A stretch of DNA of 64,000 nt, from the NCBI GenBank assembly GCA_030248295.1, contig JASANH010000695.1:62001-126000 (forward strand). The letters run 5' to 3'. This stretch comes from Mesodorylaimus sp. YZB2_4 (lineage: Eukaryota > Nematoda > Enoplea > Dorylaimida > Dorylaimidae). This document shows positions 21,661 to 35,500 of this stretch, in pieces. Within the stretch, counting starts at the first letter, position 1; every line of letters starts with the position of its first letter. Below the pieces are notes generated by a model. It did not search any database and had not been told where the DNA came from. It was given only the letters and a program-made list of their open reading frames with translations. Made by a program: the position numbers and the translations under genes.

Positions 21661-24600
21661 CTACTAAAGCTCACGTACCAAGCTGGCCTGTGATTCAGCC
21701 TTCTAACTACTGACAGAAGACTAAACAATGTACCGTGCAAACGCATAGCTGACAGTGTACTCATATGCGTGTAGTTGAAACCTAAATATATCACAACTGT
21801 ATTCTCCTCCTACGGGTGAAGAGGTACATATTACACACAAAAGCTTACCTGGGCCGCGAGTCGCACATTCGCCTAGCGCACCTGGCGACAGAGGCAGACA
21901 CCTGCCTAACACGCCACGAGCCTGGTTCCAACAAAGCCACCTGATCCTCTCGCGGTCACTCAGGGAAGCTTACAAGCTAAAGACGTCCACCAGATGTCAA
22001 CCTCCCATTTCCCTCCACTCGACTGCATTTCCCGCATCTTCTGCAGCCAAAGTTGTAATTTTATTCCAAGCCTGCGTCGCTGGAGGTAACGGAGGCAGCT
22101 TGTATACTGTAAAGGTGCTAGAATATTTGACCAAATATAGTCAAGTAATATGGTCGTCGGGTCTCCCCGTAACATTTTTCAATCGTTAGAGAGAAAAAAT
22201 CGGGCCAGTTTTTAAAAGTTTTTATGATTTTTGGTTTTCAATATTACTATTTTATTAATATTTATTGATAATATCTCCGAGATTTAGATAAGGATATTGA
22301 TAACTATATCTATTTCTATATCTTTGTGAGATATTGATGGCATAATTCCTCTTGCTGAAGCACTTGTACTTATGCGACCCTACAATCAGCTTTCTATGAC
22401 GCATAATCGCCGAGTCGATTATATCACGTATTGACGAATGTCGAGAAGGTCAGTGTGACATATTATCCTACCCTAATTCATCAAGGATGATGTATTTTTT
22501 GCTTCAACCGCATATGATCGCACACTGCTAGCTTTGCTTTTGCAGCATACATTGTGTAGTCTCTTGTCACTAGCTGGGAGACTGAATCATAGGCCAGCTT
22601 GGTAGGTGAGCTAGTCAGCAAGGTAATTCTCACAAATGTAGCAGGCTAGTAAAACGGTCGTGGGAGTCCATGTCATTGCAAAGGCAGAAAAACTTGGCTA
22701 CTAATGCGAGCAGATCGCTTTTTGGACGGAGCTGGAGGGGGTGTCGCGATCATACCGTATATGTATTTAGGTTCCGCCATGCCTTCATTAAAGAGAGTAC
22801 GACGTCGTTTGATGGGGTCAGGAACTACGATTCTTCACGACATGCTGGGGCGGGGAGGGGGAGTCAAAAGTACTGTGATCATCTGCATACGGTCGTATCT
22901 GTATGTCCCCAAATGCGCTTTGATGCCACGTTCTGTGTGCCTTTAGGGTCACACTTTTAGAAGCAGAATTTGCAGATTTGATTTCGGGATGCGTAATGCA
23001 AATGGGAATGCGCTGACAAGGTGTTCGTGGACAGTACGAGTGCATAAATGAGCCCGTCGTGTTCAAGAATGACCGGAGCGACAGAGTGAGCATAATAGGC
23101 TTCGGGTAGGTGTTCCTTAAGCCCGTTCGGTGCCTTCGAGAAACACTCTTGGCACCAAGGTGCCAATTTTCGACGTTCTATCTTGGTAAACACGTCTCTA
23201 ATAAGAGCTTTTCAAGCAGTCATGTGAGGCGGCGCCTTCATCCTGGGTGGAAAGGGTACACAGACAATGACTATGAGCGTACATTGAAACGAAACACCGA
23301 AACAAAACCCATCTTCACGATTTCACAATGCTGGGTTTTGAAAAATTAGGGTTCAAGGAGGACAGAATATTTTCTAAAGGCGACATGCCGTCAAGATAAA
23401 ACGGCCATCGCTTAAGAGCCACCCTCAAAATCCTGAAAAATGACGAGATGGAACGGCCACGGGCATGAACGAGGGTCTGACATCATTAACATGGCAGTAG
23501 GCAAGTCTGAAATTCCCATCAGCCCTTTTTGCTAAGCACAAGCAGCCACCACCCCTCCTCTGAGTTGGATTCGTCTGATCTATGGATATGGACACTCGCA
23601 ACGGAAGAAATATGCCCTCATTGAACACTGCTCATTTGGCCGAGTCTCGAGTCAAGTTAGGTGCGGGCGTGATCAACTGCCCAGCCCCAGATCGGGACGG
23701 GGATCAGGAGTACCAGCCCAAGTAAGAATTTACGGTTAAGACGAGACGAGAGAAATCGAAATGACTGAGCCACAGTCAACTTTTCTATTAATTAATAGGC
23801 CAATGAGGAGTCGGCACAGCGCACAGTTTATCCAAGTTCAACTTTTCAGTTTCTCTCACTAGTAATTGTTTTGTGAAACAAGAATGCAATGAAGAGGGGA
23901 TGGACTAACTGCGCTAGGATGCATTCAAGCAGTACAGTCACAAAACATAGGCTCTTCCATCAATTTAGTCCTGTACCACCCCATGCCGTAATGGAAGAGC
24001 TGTGATCTGGGATTCAGTGCTCTGTCGACGTGTCGGCGGCGTTCTGTCTAGTTTCTTTTTGTCAGCTGACGATGAGTCTCTGGCCAGCCTCTGGCAGCAT
24101 TCAGAGCCTCTGTTCACAAAGCAATTTAGGCTCCGACCTTGCGCGGCGGGGTCTGCTGCCAATAATACTGGAAGATGGTAAGCTGGTCTGGCTACTGTGT
24201 GATGGTCATGGTTTGCGATAAGATTCAATTCACGCTCGATCGGAGTTTTCCCTTTAGTGTAACTGACATTGCGACTCTTTTGTATTTTGTATGTGCATCA
24301 TCCTGAAATGGTAAGGCTCCTCTGTTTTATTGTTACCCCTGATAGAGAAATCAATAGCCAAGCTAATGAAGAGTCGGCAAGTTGCACGGTTCTTCCAACT
24401 TCCTGTCAGACTCGGGAAGGAGTCAGAGAACGTGCGTCAAAGGGTTCCGCCCCGAACATGTCAGCTCTGTCACCTGACTCTCGGACACGCCCCGATGCAT
24501 CCTCGCGAATTATAAATAAACCAGCGGAGGCGGGGAGCTTCCTGAGGCCTGCTACCGGCAAGCATCAGGTGATAGTTAGATTCGTGTTAATCTGCCAGAA

Positions 24601-25139
24601 GGAGATGTGCTCGACAAAGAGAGGCATGTCCTGTTGACAAGCGCCATCGATCCTAACAACCCAGGATTAGGCGGTATTAGGTTCCCACTAAATTGTGTGC
24701 GACAGGGCAAGGGGCTGGCCATCTGGGCGTCGTAGAGATCGTGATGTCAATTTTATTTAAAAGAATCGTGAAGCAGTACATAAACATCGAAAACAACGCT
24801 GTTTTTGGTAACAAGAAGCATTGAAATTGCATTGACCATTATCTCAATTTACAGCCGCACAGTAGATTTTGTGAAGAAGTCGCTTTATCAAACCCACTTA
24901 GCAAGTCTGCAGCAACTGGTGCTGTCGAAATTAGTCAATCTAAACGTCCAAGAACATCAGTCGGAAAGGTCTCCTTATAGTGACGATGCTACGTTGGTGC
25001 TGGTACCAGCTATTGTATGGTAGGTGTGTCTGGTCTGCGGAGAAGGTAGTGTATCATATTGCCTTAACAGGCCGCCTTACACTCGCAGCAGTATGTGGTT
25101 GGCTTGACTGGACGCTGCATACAGCGTATCAGTTGCCTT

Positions 25140-25268
25140 CGCTGGCCACTCGATTCGCTCCAGGCGTGGCAGAAACTCGTCGGCTTGATGTCTCAGGCAC
25201 CTACGACTAGGTGGCCCGCCTGAAGAGTTCTTGAAACCATCCGCTCCCCGCGTTATCTTCTCCAAAGT
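25140..25268 (+). repeat. Dispersed repeat shared with 10080-10203
   Basis: It contains GGCAGAAACTCGTCGGCTTG, ATGTCTCAGGCAC and ACGACTAGGTGGCCCGCC, collinear with the copy in CAAP1 intron 2. Confidence 0.5.
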
Positions 25269-26586
25269 AGGGCTATTCCGCCTATTACCTTGTTCTCAAA
25301 GACGATGCTCCTCAAGACGAGGCCCACTAAATGTGTGTGCGGTCGTTCCAGGGGCCGTCAAAAAAAACAGAACTGTTTTTGGCAGGAACTGGCAGGAAAA
25401 TGAGCATGTCGAGACTTCTGTACACCTTGTACAGCGATGTAAGTCTCTCGTCTAAAAACCATCTGACGACAATCCTGTTTATGGCGCGAGCATTCCTTCC
25501 CCACGCTGACACAACAGTTTCAGCTGGTCGCTTTTGCTCCATACCACGGGCCGTGTTGCATAGTTTCTGAATGTGTACTGTACTGCTGTATTTAGCCATG
25601 CCACTGGTTACTCGCGCCAAGTAGGACTTGTGTAGTCGTTGGCTACGATGCCGCTCGAATTTTCCCATTGACGTTGGCTCCCGACGTGAGCTCAGAAGTT
25701 CGTCAGATCATGTTTGAACCTAATTTCTACACTTGTCTCGAGATGATGACGTGATCACATCATTTCCCCCGGCGACTTTGACCCATTATTAGAAATTCTC
25801 GAACGTTATGCCTTTGCCCACGTAGGGTGAGATGGTGATAATTATATTTTGCCACTCCTCGCGAGGATATTTGGGAGCTTTGCTGGAATATATAATTATA
25901 AACTGGCAAGCGCGTCGACTTCGGCACTCAAGTGCCGCCCACGGGTCATGCGACACGGATGCCCAGGTTCCTGATGTGAGGTAAACAACTATCGTAACCA
26001 ATGGAGACATGTACGGATGCGACTGCTGGCCGATCGATTCCCTGATACTCGAAATATCGCATATTTTCGCAAGTCAGGCCGAGTATCCCAGTGCCCTGAA
26101 CATCAACTCGCTAAAATTAGTTGTCGAATGCGCATTCCTACGCGGTGACCAGACATACCGTACATCAGGTTACAGAAAAACACACACCGATCCGATGTAA
26201 AAATCTGATCTGTAACAAGTAAAGAGGCCGATAGCACAGTCCTGTCATGGTAAGATCGATAACAAGCTGACTCGGGATTGAGCCCTCGAATACGTTTCAG
26301 GCATACTGTAACTTCATACTGTAAAAACATTGATAGCAGCATCGAGTGCACGGTGGCTAATAACCAGGCATTCTCCCTGGCGAAATAGAGGCCATGCTAG
26401 TACCTTGTGACACGGCTGAGTGACATGGCAGCGCACCTATTATGGGAAATGTATGACTGTATACATTCACGCCAAGTCATTTCAACCGCTGACGTCGAGC
26501 AGGAGACGTGAAGGCAGAGCTTCTCTCACCTATTCCCACACTTACCGTACGCTTCGCTCATCTCCGCGTTCATCCTCGCTCTAGCA

Positions 26587-29500
26587 ATGTTCAACAACTC
26601 GCAGCCAGACTTCGAGGCATTGTCTGCCACTGATCGAACGATCAGTCCGCAAGGCACTTTTAAAAGTGAGAAAATGACGGGCAGTGAAAGAAATTTTCAG
26701 TCTTTAGAAACTTTTCCAATTTCTGCCCGCCCAAACTTTCCTGTCACTCCTCCTTCCGTGCCGGTCACCAACGGTCACTTTGATGGGCTGGGAACATTTT
26801 TTCAAGTGCCGTATTATCAATCGAATTACGGCGCTACCAGCGCTGCGGTGGAGCCATTGGCACCTGCATCGATCAGGCAGCTGCCAAGATTGGGTGAGTA
26901 ATGACACCATGCACGACTGGGTGCAGGTATGTCATGATTTCCCTATGGTTTTGTGGAATACTGTTGACAGAGTATATTCAAAACGTGAGAAGTTTTCGAT
27001 TATGGGATCGACACTTCTGTGCCATTTTACCTGTCGCAGCTATCTTCTCACGATTCGACTTACGTCTGTCCTTGATTTCTGCATGCTACACGAGGACCTA
27101 AGGCTCGCCATGGCCACGAAATTGTCTTGTACCATCGAAAAATTTGCACACGTACGCTCCTGATCGTGAAAACTGGCGACTGGTACTGTAGCATCAAATT
27201 AGCTGAACTCCTTCCTGGAAGCCGTTTTTGAATGCCCAATATGACGCACCCAAGGGCTGCGGAAAAAATTTTAATGACTTCCCCCGCGGATGCTGTCAAA
27301 ACGATTTTCATAAAGCTGCTAGATAATTTTTTTAAATCAATTTTGTCCTTTTATTTTAGTCGGTTGACTAGAATGAAAACATTTTCTTGGCAGGCTTCCA
27401 GAAAAAGTTTAACTTTTTTCTCTAAGCTCATCCCTTTTTTAACAATATTTCTCTCTCAAAGCCATTTCCACCAAAAATTAATTAATAATAATTTCCACTC
27501 ACTATCACCCTAAGCGAACTGAGGAGATATTGCAAGAACTTTAAAATTAGCGGTGAGTGAAAAATACTGACGTGGTACGCTCGTACATGATAAAATCACC
27601 ATGAAGTCCACATTTTCTCTCGATTAGCGGCCCCTCCTCGGCTCGTTCGGCTGTGTGATCAACCATGCACCTGGTGATTTATCTGGGCCAGTCTGGAGGC
27701 CATATGACCTTCTGAATCACCTAAAAGGGATCTCTTGGCTCTAGAGTTGCTGCAAGCAATACATGCCGCTCGCCTGTCTACGATTGTTTCTTACAGTTTC
27801 TTTGCCACCATTCAAAATTTGGATAAGCCTACTGCAATGTGGATTTTAACGAAAATTAACCGTTCGAAATAAAAAAACACGCCCTGCTTGGTTCTAGCTG
27901 GCGCGAAAAATAATAACACTAATTAACCGTAATAAAATACTAGAGTCCTCGATTACTTTATTAAAAAGTTTCCTCTTGAATATTTGCAACCTCCCAGCCA
28001 CTTTTTAAATCATAGCCTGGATATTTTAAGGTCTTTTAGCATAGATTCTCCTCTTTTGGCTCTCCTGAAAACGTTTGTTGTCTAGAACCCATTCGATCAG
28101 ATACATACTCCCATAAAATATGTGTCTTCTTGGCGCTCGTATTCAAAAGGCAACCATACTGTACCTTTTTAAATGAGCTCGTGCAATGATTAACTGTGAA
28201 TGGGCTATCTCTTTTGATGAAGTTTAGAAAGAAATTAAAAACTCTTTTGATTAAATTATTTTGTTTTACACCATTGTTTGACTTTTAGGTAATATCTTCG
28301 TTTTTTTCCTCTTCTTACTCAGCTTGCTCCTTATCTCAAACGAACTCCTCAAGCGGTTTCCTCAAATAGACCCTGGTCGGTAGCCTTTAAAAGGTGGACT
28401 GGAACAGTTCCTTTGGCTCACCATCAAACAGGGGTGCAAAACGCACCCCTGTTTTATATCTTCACAATTTTTTTCAATAGAGTGAGAAGGAATCGAGGTG
28501 TTTTCCCTCTTGATTCATGTAGTACTCTTCCCCCTTTTCTACCGCTCTGTCTTTCCAAAACTGCTCAAAATACTTCCCTAATTAGTTTCTTCCCATGCGC
28601 GCCCCTCGCTTAGACGGCCAGCACCTGGTTCCCTGGCAACTGTTATCACTGGCACGTTTTTGGCGACTTTATGTAATGAGCAACCAATGTGTACACCGAT
28701 GTGGTTGCTTGTCAGACGCATTATAAATAATATTTTAAATTTCCTATTTGGAAAATTAAATTTAAAAAAATAATTAGTTCCATTCTTCCATGCTTGCAAA
28801 CTTCGACTTCCATGGCTGGAAAACTTTTAAGCGGGACTTCCCTGAAACAGTTTCCCAAATATGCGCTGTTTGATGAGTCGATCACACTACGATCAATCTT
28901 TTGAGTCAAAAAATTGTGAGCTCAGAATGAAGATCTGGGATTTTTGTATTTTAAAAATTGAGTATACCATATTGACAACAAAGACGGCGAATTGATAAAT
29001 TCGCTGAGGGAATTTTCCTTAAAATATTATTTCAAACAGGTTTGCTTATCGACTATCACTCACGTCAGTCAATTGGTCAAAGCTGCTTCATTTTTTGGAT
29101 TTTTTATGCAACAGCACACAAATCATTACATCATCGTCTTCTGTACTGTTGTAAAGAATTATGTAGGAAGATTAGAAATGTTCAGGAAATTTTTCTCAAG
29201 CAGTCACCTAATCAGCACAGTCGGTTTTTATGGCAGCTGTCCAAAAAAATTTCCCTCAAATATTTCCCGCGGCACGTGATGTTAAAATTCAACGATCACA
29301 ACTCACATACTGCGCGGCCATCGTTGTTACATTCATGCTTTTTGGAGATCTTGTTGACTCATTGGTACGCGTTTTCAGGGTTTAGGAGGCATTTACTGCA
29401 TAAGATAATAGCAATTTTGCTTTCTACATAAATCTGTAAATAGGTCGTCATTGGTAAGAGTTGGCCCCCACTCTCTTGAATTTCCCTCAAATAGTTTCCC

Positions 29501-32500
29501 TTACATTGACCCTTTTGGTCAGGTTTCTTGAATCAAGACTGCCGCGAACAAATTTTCCAATACTGCGGGGTAGTCTTTTCCATATAATATACGCTATATT
29601 CTTCAACCATTTCCTATAAGGGGGATCAAGAATTATTGAAATCTTGCCGTTTTATTTCGATGAATCAGGAATTAAGATTTTTTTAAGTATCAAGGATTAA
29701 TGAAATCTTGCATAAATTTTCTGTTCCGCAGTCCTTCTAAAGGCAGAAAAAAACATGCAAAAAATTTTGGAAAGCCTTTTTTTTCCATCAGCCAGTTTTG
29801 TACCATTCCAAACTGGTCCGCTGATTCATGAGTCACCCTTCAAGAAAAAATTTTTTATACTGCGTGGAAAAACCTACAAATTTTTTGTGTCATGATGCTC
29901 TCTTTTGACTAAGAGGTTGACTAGTTTGGATATTTCTCAATTAAAAACGTCGATTTTTCAAAATCCAATTATTTATCCCTCTTGCAGCTTCCGTTTTAAG
30001 AACAAATTCTCAAACGGATGTTTCGAACTGTTAGGAACTGCAAATGGTCACAATGGGTGAAGTGTCGAGTGGCAAGAATTTCCGTTTTTAAATAAAGAAG
30101 AGCTATTTGTTATTTCTCTGTTAAAACTTGGAAAAATGGTCAAACGAATTTCCCTCAAACACGTCCCCCTGCTACGCCGGTTGGTTAAACTCAGTTCAGA
30201 TTTTTATTTCCCTGGGCCCCCAGTTTTTTTCTATCGCTCACAATCTTTTGGAGGCAGTGCGTGATGGGCCACCTCATTTTGATGCATCCCCAGGAAAGTT
30301 TTTGAGTAATGGAATAATGTAATACTAACTATTTATGAAACCAGTTCAGTTTACTATTAATACACGATTCGTTCCTCCTCTTCCAGCTTCCCTGGCTGAT
30401 ACTCCCCTCAAATAGGTGTCATTAGAATGGTTTCATAATGATCCCCGCTCAACTTGTTGGGTCACGTGACTTGTTGTCATGCTCGCGTATCCCCTTCTCC
30501 AACTCTCCAACTGCAATAGATCTGTGAGCAACTGTGATCTGTAACTTTTCTGATAAATACCGCGTGATTGACTCGAAATGCCTTGATTCGTGTAAGTAAT
30601 TTGACTGCGAGGCCTCTCCAACAAATGCAGCACTGCACTCTTGCTCAGGTTTCAGGAGAAGTGGGAAACATCTCAACCAATGCTCTCAGACAACGACTAG
30701 GAATTCTTGAGATTTTGAAAAATGCTTATAAGAATATAAAAATTTAATTTAATACAACAAAAACATTTTTGTATTTTTCGTTGGCCCCGTTATTTCAGCA
30801 TTTCCTTTCAAAGTTATGGCAAAATAAATTTTTCCGAAATAGTCTTTCCCAGAAGTAATACATTGGGTCAAAAAAGCTCGCATTTAGCTTTTCTGAGTCA
30901 TCACGCTCTGTTATCCCATACTGGTGAAAATGGTAAACAATAACTTAAATTTCGCTTCCTATTACTTATTTCATATAATTTTTTTACTTTTTGCTCCAGC
31001 TTTAATCCAACTTCTCAGGACGACTGACGAAAAAATTTCCCTCAAACATTGTCCTCCAGCTCCTCCATTTGGCGAAACGACCCGCTCTCATTTTCCCCTG
31101 ACCAATGTGTCGCTCTCAGACTTTTGGAGGAAGCAACACGATCCAGCGGTGTCATCTGAATTTTCATTGTGTCGCCTTATCCTCAAAACGAATATGGCGA
31201 CAAAATGAAATGGAAATTATCTGGAATCAAAAAATATTTGGGAATCCAAGAAACCTTTGTGCAATCTGTTGAATTTACGACTCTTTTTGTATATAAATTC
31301 CCAGTATAGGATTCTACTTCCCCCCACCCCACCCCGCAGACAATTATGATGATGTGAGTGAATGGTTTTAATAGTAATAGAATCACGTTAATTGAATGAA
31401 TTTCATGTCTACAACAGTTTCCATGCAGAAAATTCCAGACCAGCGTGCCAATTAAGATTCCGAAGACACGTTTTATAATTTTTAGCTTTCTCATTAAGTT
31501 GCATTCAGTAGGTTTTAGGTCTGAAACTAATTTCAAAAAAACGCATCCATAAAATAAACTTCTTTACAAAAAGTATCTTTCAGAGGATACTGAAAAACAA
31601 ACGAATAAAAATTCAAGATGTAAGTAAATCAGGCAAAAATTTTTTTTCTCTAAAATTATTTCTTCTAGGACACCTTTCTCATTACCCCTCGCCTTTTGCA
31701 TTAATCGCTGCCAAAAAGTACTTTAAGCTAAGCAACGGGCGAATCGGAGTTCAAAACATTAAAAATTTGGCCATGAAGAGGAGTTCGAAACGATTTCAGG
31801 AAACAAAATACAATTCTGATTACTCAGCGAGTAAACCTTTTATCTCTTCCCTTCAAAAATTTTATCCCTTGGAGCAATATGGTGTAAGTCTCGCTAGAGA
31901 AGTTACGGGGTCCGCTTTTCCTTGACTATCAATGATCCAGTGTCACTTTGGCAGGACTTGAATTTAGATTTCCTACTTGAAATCTGTTTTTGATGACCAG
32001 GTAACAGGCGGTAAAAATATATTATGCGAAATGCACTTGAAAAAAGGGACTTGAAAAAGTTAGAGAAAGAGATTTCAAATAATTTTTCATTGGATAAGTA
32101 AGCCATCCTTCGCTCGATAATTTGGGTGAAAAAATTCTCAGCCGTTTTTCATGTATTTAATAGATTCAAAGTAACCGTTTTGCCATGTATGGTATTATCT
32201 AAAAAAAATACCCCGTCCACGTATCCACCACGAATAATGCCTAAACCTTTTATACCATAGGAAAACGATAATGTAAAACGGAACTTAATTTATTTTCTGT
32301 GAATAATAAGTTTGATTTCGCTTTTTTTCACGATATTTGCTCGAAAATAATAACCCTCAAAGTTTTGCCTGTTTTGGTTTGTTTTGCAAAAAAGTTGCGA
32401 TTCGTTTTACCCTTTCCCTAAAGTTTTTAACTTGACAATAGTTTTAAAATAAGTTTAAAGAGTCCAGGCTCACGGTACATGGTCGTCGTTTTTTGCAAGA

Positions 32501-35500
32501 ATAAAAAATATTTTACAAAAATTTTAATTCATTCACGTTCAATTGAAATTCATTTTGTCTTCTTTGTAGCCTCCCGCCCTGCAGAATAAATTGAAATGAA
32601 CTCACCTCAAATAGTCTCCCCTACAATGACATCCATTTGATCATTTATTGGAGAGTAATTTTCGTGAAGACAGCTCGTGCCATGCCCGTTCTCCCGCCTT
32701 TCAAATTAAGACGAATCAAGATTTTTGTTATTTCACTTCATTAACTAGCACACAATTTATTTATTTATTCAAGTTTTAAAGCGCTTTTTGAGAAAAATTA
32801 CATAAATTTATCACCAAAGACTCGCCCAACCCGAGCCCCAGAACGCGTCCAGCTTACTATTTATGACGATCATCACCCAGTTCTTATGATAAAAGTTATT
32901 ACAACTTGTATTTGGGGACGAACACACCACGTTTATCACAGTTCTTCAAGAACATTTGTCGTGTAGCTTACTTTAGGCAACTGGAACTTCCCTGAAATAG
33001 TTTCCCCATCCGTTTTGTTCTGATCGCACTGGCCATCACTTCCTTGTATCATGAGCACTTGCATAAGGACAGACAGAATCTTTTTTACGAATTTTGAATA
33101 TACTATGAGCACAGGCTTTTTGTTTGCCGCTTTAGTCGTAGCTTGATTAACTCACCAAAAATTTTCTTCAAAGTTTTCGCTCAATAAATTCCGTTTCGTT
33201 TTCGATCATTAGCCAGTTTCTATGGGTCACAGTCACATTTTTGGGGAGCTTGCGGAATGACCCAGGCAATGCTTAGATCATCGCGTTCTTTTTTTCATAG
33301 AAGCGGAGAATCTACTGCAGTAATCTTGCTTTACATAATTCTTACTTCTAATAAACAGGAACCCATTTTAATTACTTTTAATGTTCAAGCCTTTTAAACG
33401 GCAACTGGTCAACAGGTTCCCAAATGGTGCCCTCCAACATGTCCTCTTTAGTTGAACAACGACCACGTAGCCTCATTTTCCGCCATTATCAGCCGTAGAT
33501 TTTTGGAAGACCCACTCCACATTTCACACTTGTGATAAAGAGTTTAGATACTATAGAAAAATTCCAACGACGCTAATTTATTTGCGTCCTCTGCTCCAGG
33601 TTTTTGTTTTAGGCTAGTTGCTCAGAAGAATTTTGCCCTCAAGGTTCCACTAAACTCGCTGGTTGGTTTTGACGACTACCATTCATCTCTCTGAGTAATT
33701 ACTCCAATGTCATGCTTCTGGAGATTCGGCGAAAAGAGTCGATTTACATCGTCGTGCTCTTTTTAGAAGGAAAGTAAAAACATCAGGTGTTTCGAATCAA
33801 ATTTAAAAATTTCCAGCATTTATTTCTTCGCTGCTTTATTTTTTTTAAGGACGGCTTATATGAAAAAAGTTTGCCCACATAGCTCTTCGAGTAAGAGTTG
33901 TTCGGTTGAACAATGACTATTTCACCACAGCATACCCGCGCACCCCAATTTTAGAGTATCGATGGAGCGGGCCCCTCACTTACTCATGAAGTTCCTGCTG
34001 CTGAGTTTTCCTTCCTCTGTGCTTTTTGTGGAAGAGAATGAAGATGATGGAGATTTCCCATTTAAATTACTTCCGAAACTACAATTTTCTCTCAACTATG
34101 TTCCTATAATACAGTTTTTGTTCATTGAACCAAATCATATTTTGGGGCTTGCGGGGCATAACCCACTCCATGTATGCGCTGTTATGATCTTTATTTATAA
34201 AGAGGATAAAACATCGGTAAAATATGAAAAGCAACTTTTTCAACACCAAAAATATTCATTTAGTTTTCGATGTTCTAAATATTTCCGCCTTCCAAGATTT
34301 CTTCAAAACCAGTCGTATTTATCACTATTCAGTCTGCCTACTGCATTGCCGTTTTTAAAATTCCTGGAACTATCCGTCCTTTGTTTTCCCAGAAGAGTGT
34401 TAGCACATCATAAATACTATGTATCTCACTTTTTCCTCTTTTACTTTCTATCCTAAGAGAGTAATAAGTATAGATCATGGATCATGTCTTCTAAGATTTT
34501 TTCTAGGAATGGTCTCCGCGCAGATCCGCTTGCTTACTACGGGGAGCTCAAATGTATAATCACCCATCGATCACTTCCAATTTTTTTCGCCATATCGCCG
34601 TTCGATTTTTGGTGGGTGCGTAATGAGTCCACTATACTCACAGATACCAAATGGGCATGTATCGTCTTTACCTTTTCACCAGGGAAACAGCACCAGGGAT
34701 AAGTGAAATCTTGTGGAACTAAGTTGCTGAATATTTTTTGCTTTCCTTCTGTTTTCCACAATTCTCCTTCTTCCTCAAATGGTTTCCTCATGATTAAGCA
34801 CTGTTCTCATTTTCGTTCGACCGAGATTTAATGTCAATTCCATTGGCACAGCGTCAACAACCTCTGCAGAAATGGGCGACAAAGGAGAGACGGCAACTTG
34901 TAAATACTCGGGACTCTTTGTTGCAAAATTCGCTTAGTAAACAAAATCGTCATTTTCTTGGCAGTGACTTGGATCCTGCAACGTGCCAGAATTTTTAAAT
35001 CCTGTCGTAAACTTACCCGGAATGTTCAAATAATACTTTCCCCACTTCAGTATTTATAAAAGAGTAACCGCAGAGATTCACAGATCAGCGCGCTCCTAAG
35101 TTCGAGAATACCTGCAGAAAATTTTAATTTTGTCGCCTCGATGCAATCCTGATTTGGAGTATTTGAAACAAATAACACATAGTTTTCATTAATTTTGACA
35201 GGAAGAATCAATATTTTGCAGTTCCGAGACAAGAGCTGACAACAGCCAATAAGCTAAAAAACAATCAGCAAAATAAACGATCTCAATCCGGCTTCAAAGT
35301 ATTCTTAAAGCCATAACTTTTTACCCCTAAAATGTCGCTTTATTTACATTACATATTTTTCCTGCCAAAATCCTAGCATTTTCACTGAAACCAGAGGTTT
35401 ATGGACTGAAGACAGAAGGTTCCAGGGATCAACTCTCTTAAAAAATAATTTTTAAGTTTGGAAAGCTTAGAAACTGCGGCACCATCGCTCCTCTGCTTTT

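Larger units (their letters stand above)
19813..26586. other. Gene-poor intergenic region with LINE insertion
   Basis: Besides the LINE at 20461-21524, it has a repeat of the sequence GTAATGTACAYGGACTCTCG around the LINE and again near 21590, an AT-rich block with repeated GATATT/ATATCT words (22240-22340), and the dispersed repeat at 25140-25268. No spliced gene is supported. Confidence 0.55.

Noticed and set aside
33962..34456. 164-codon plus-strand frame in ETS intron 1
   Set aside because: It spans the degenerate 225-bp array (repeat landmarks at 34089 and 34140 fall inside it), has no splice support and is composed like AT-rich non-coding DNA.
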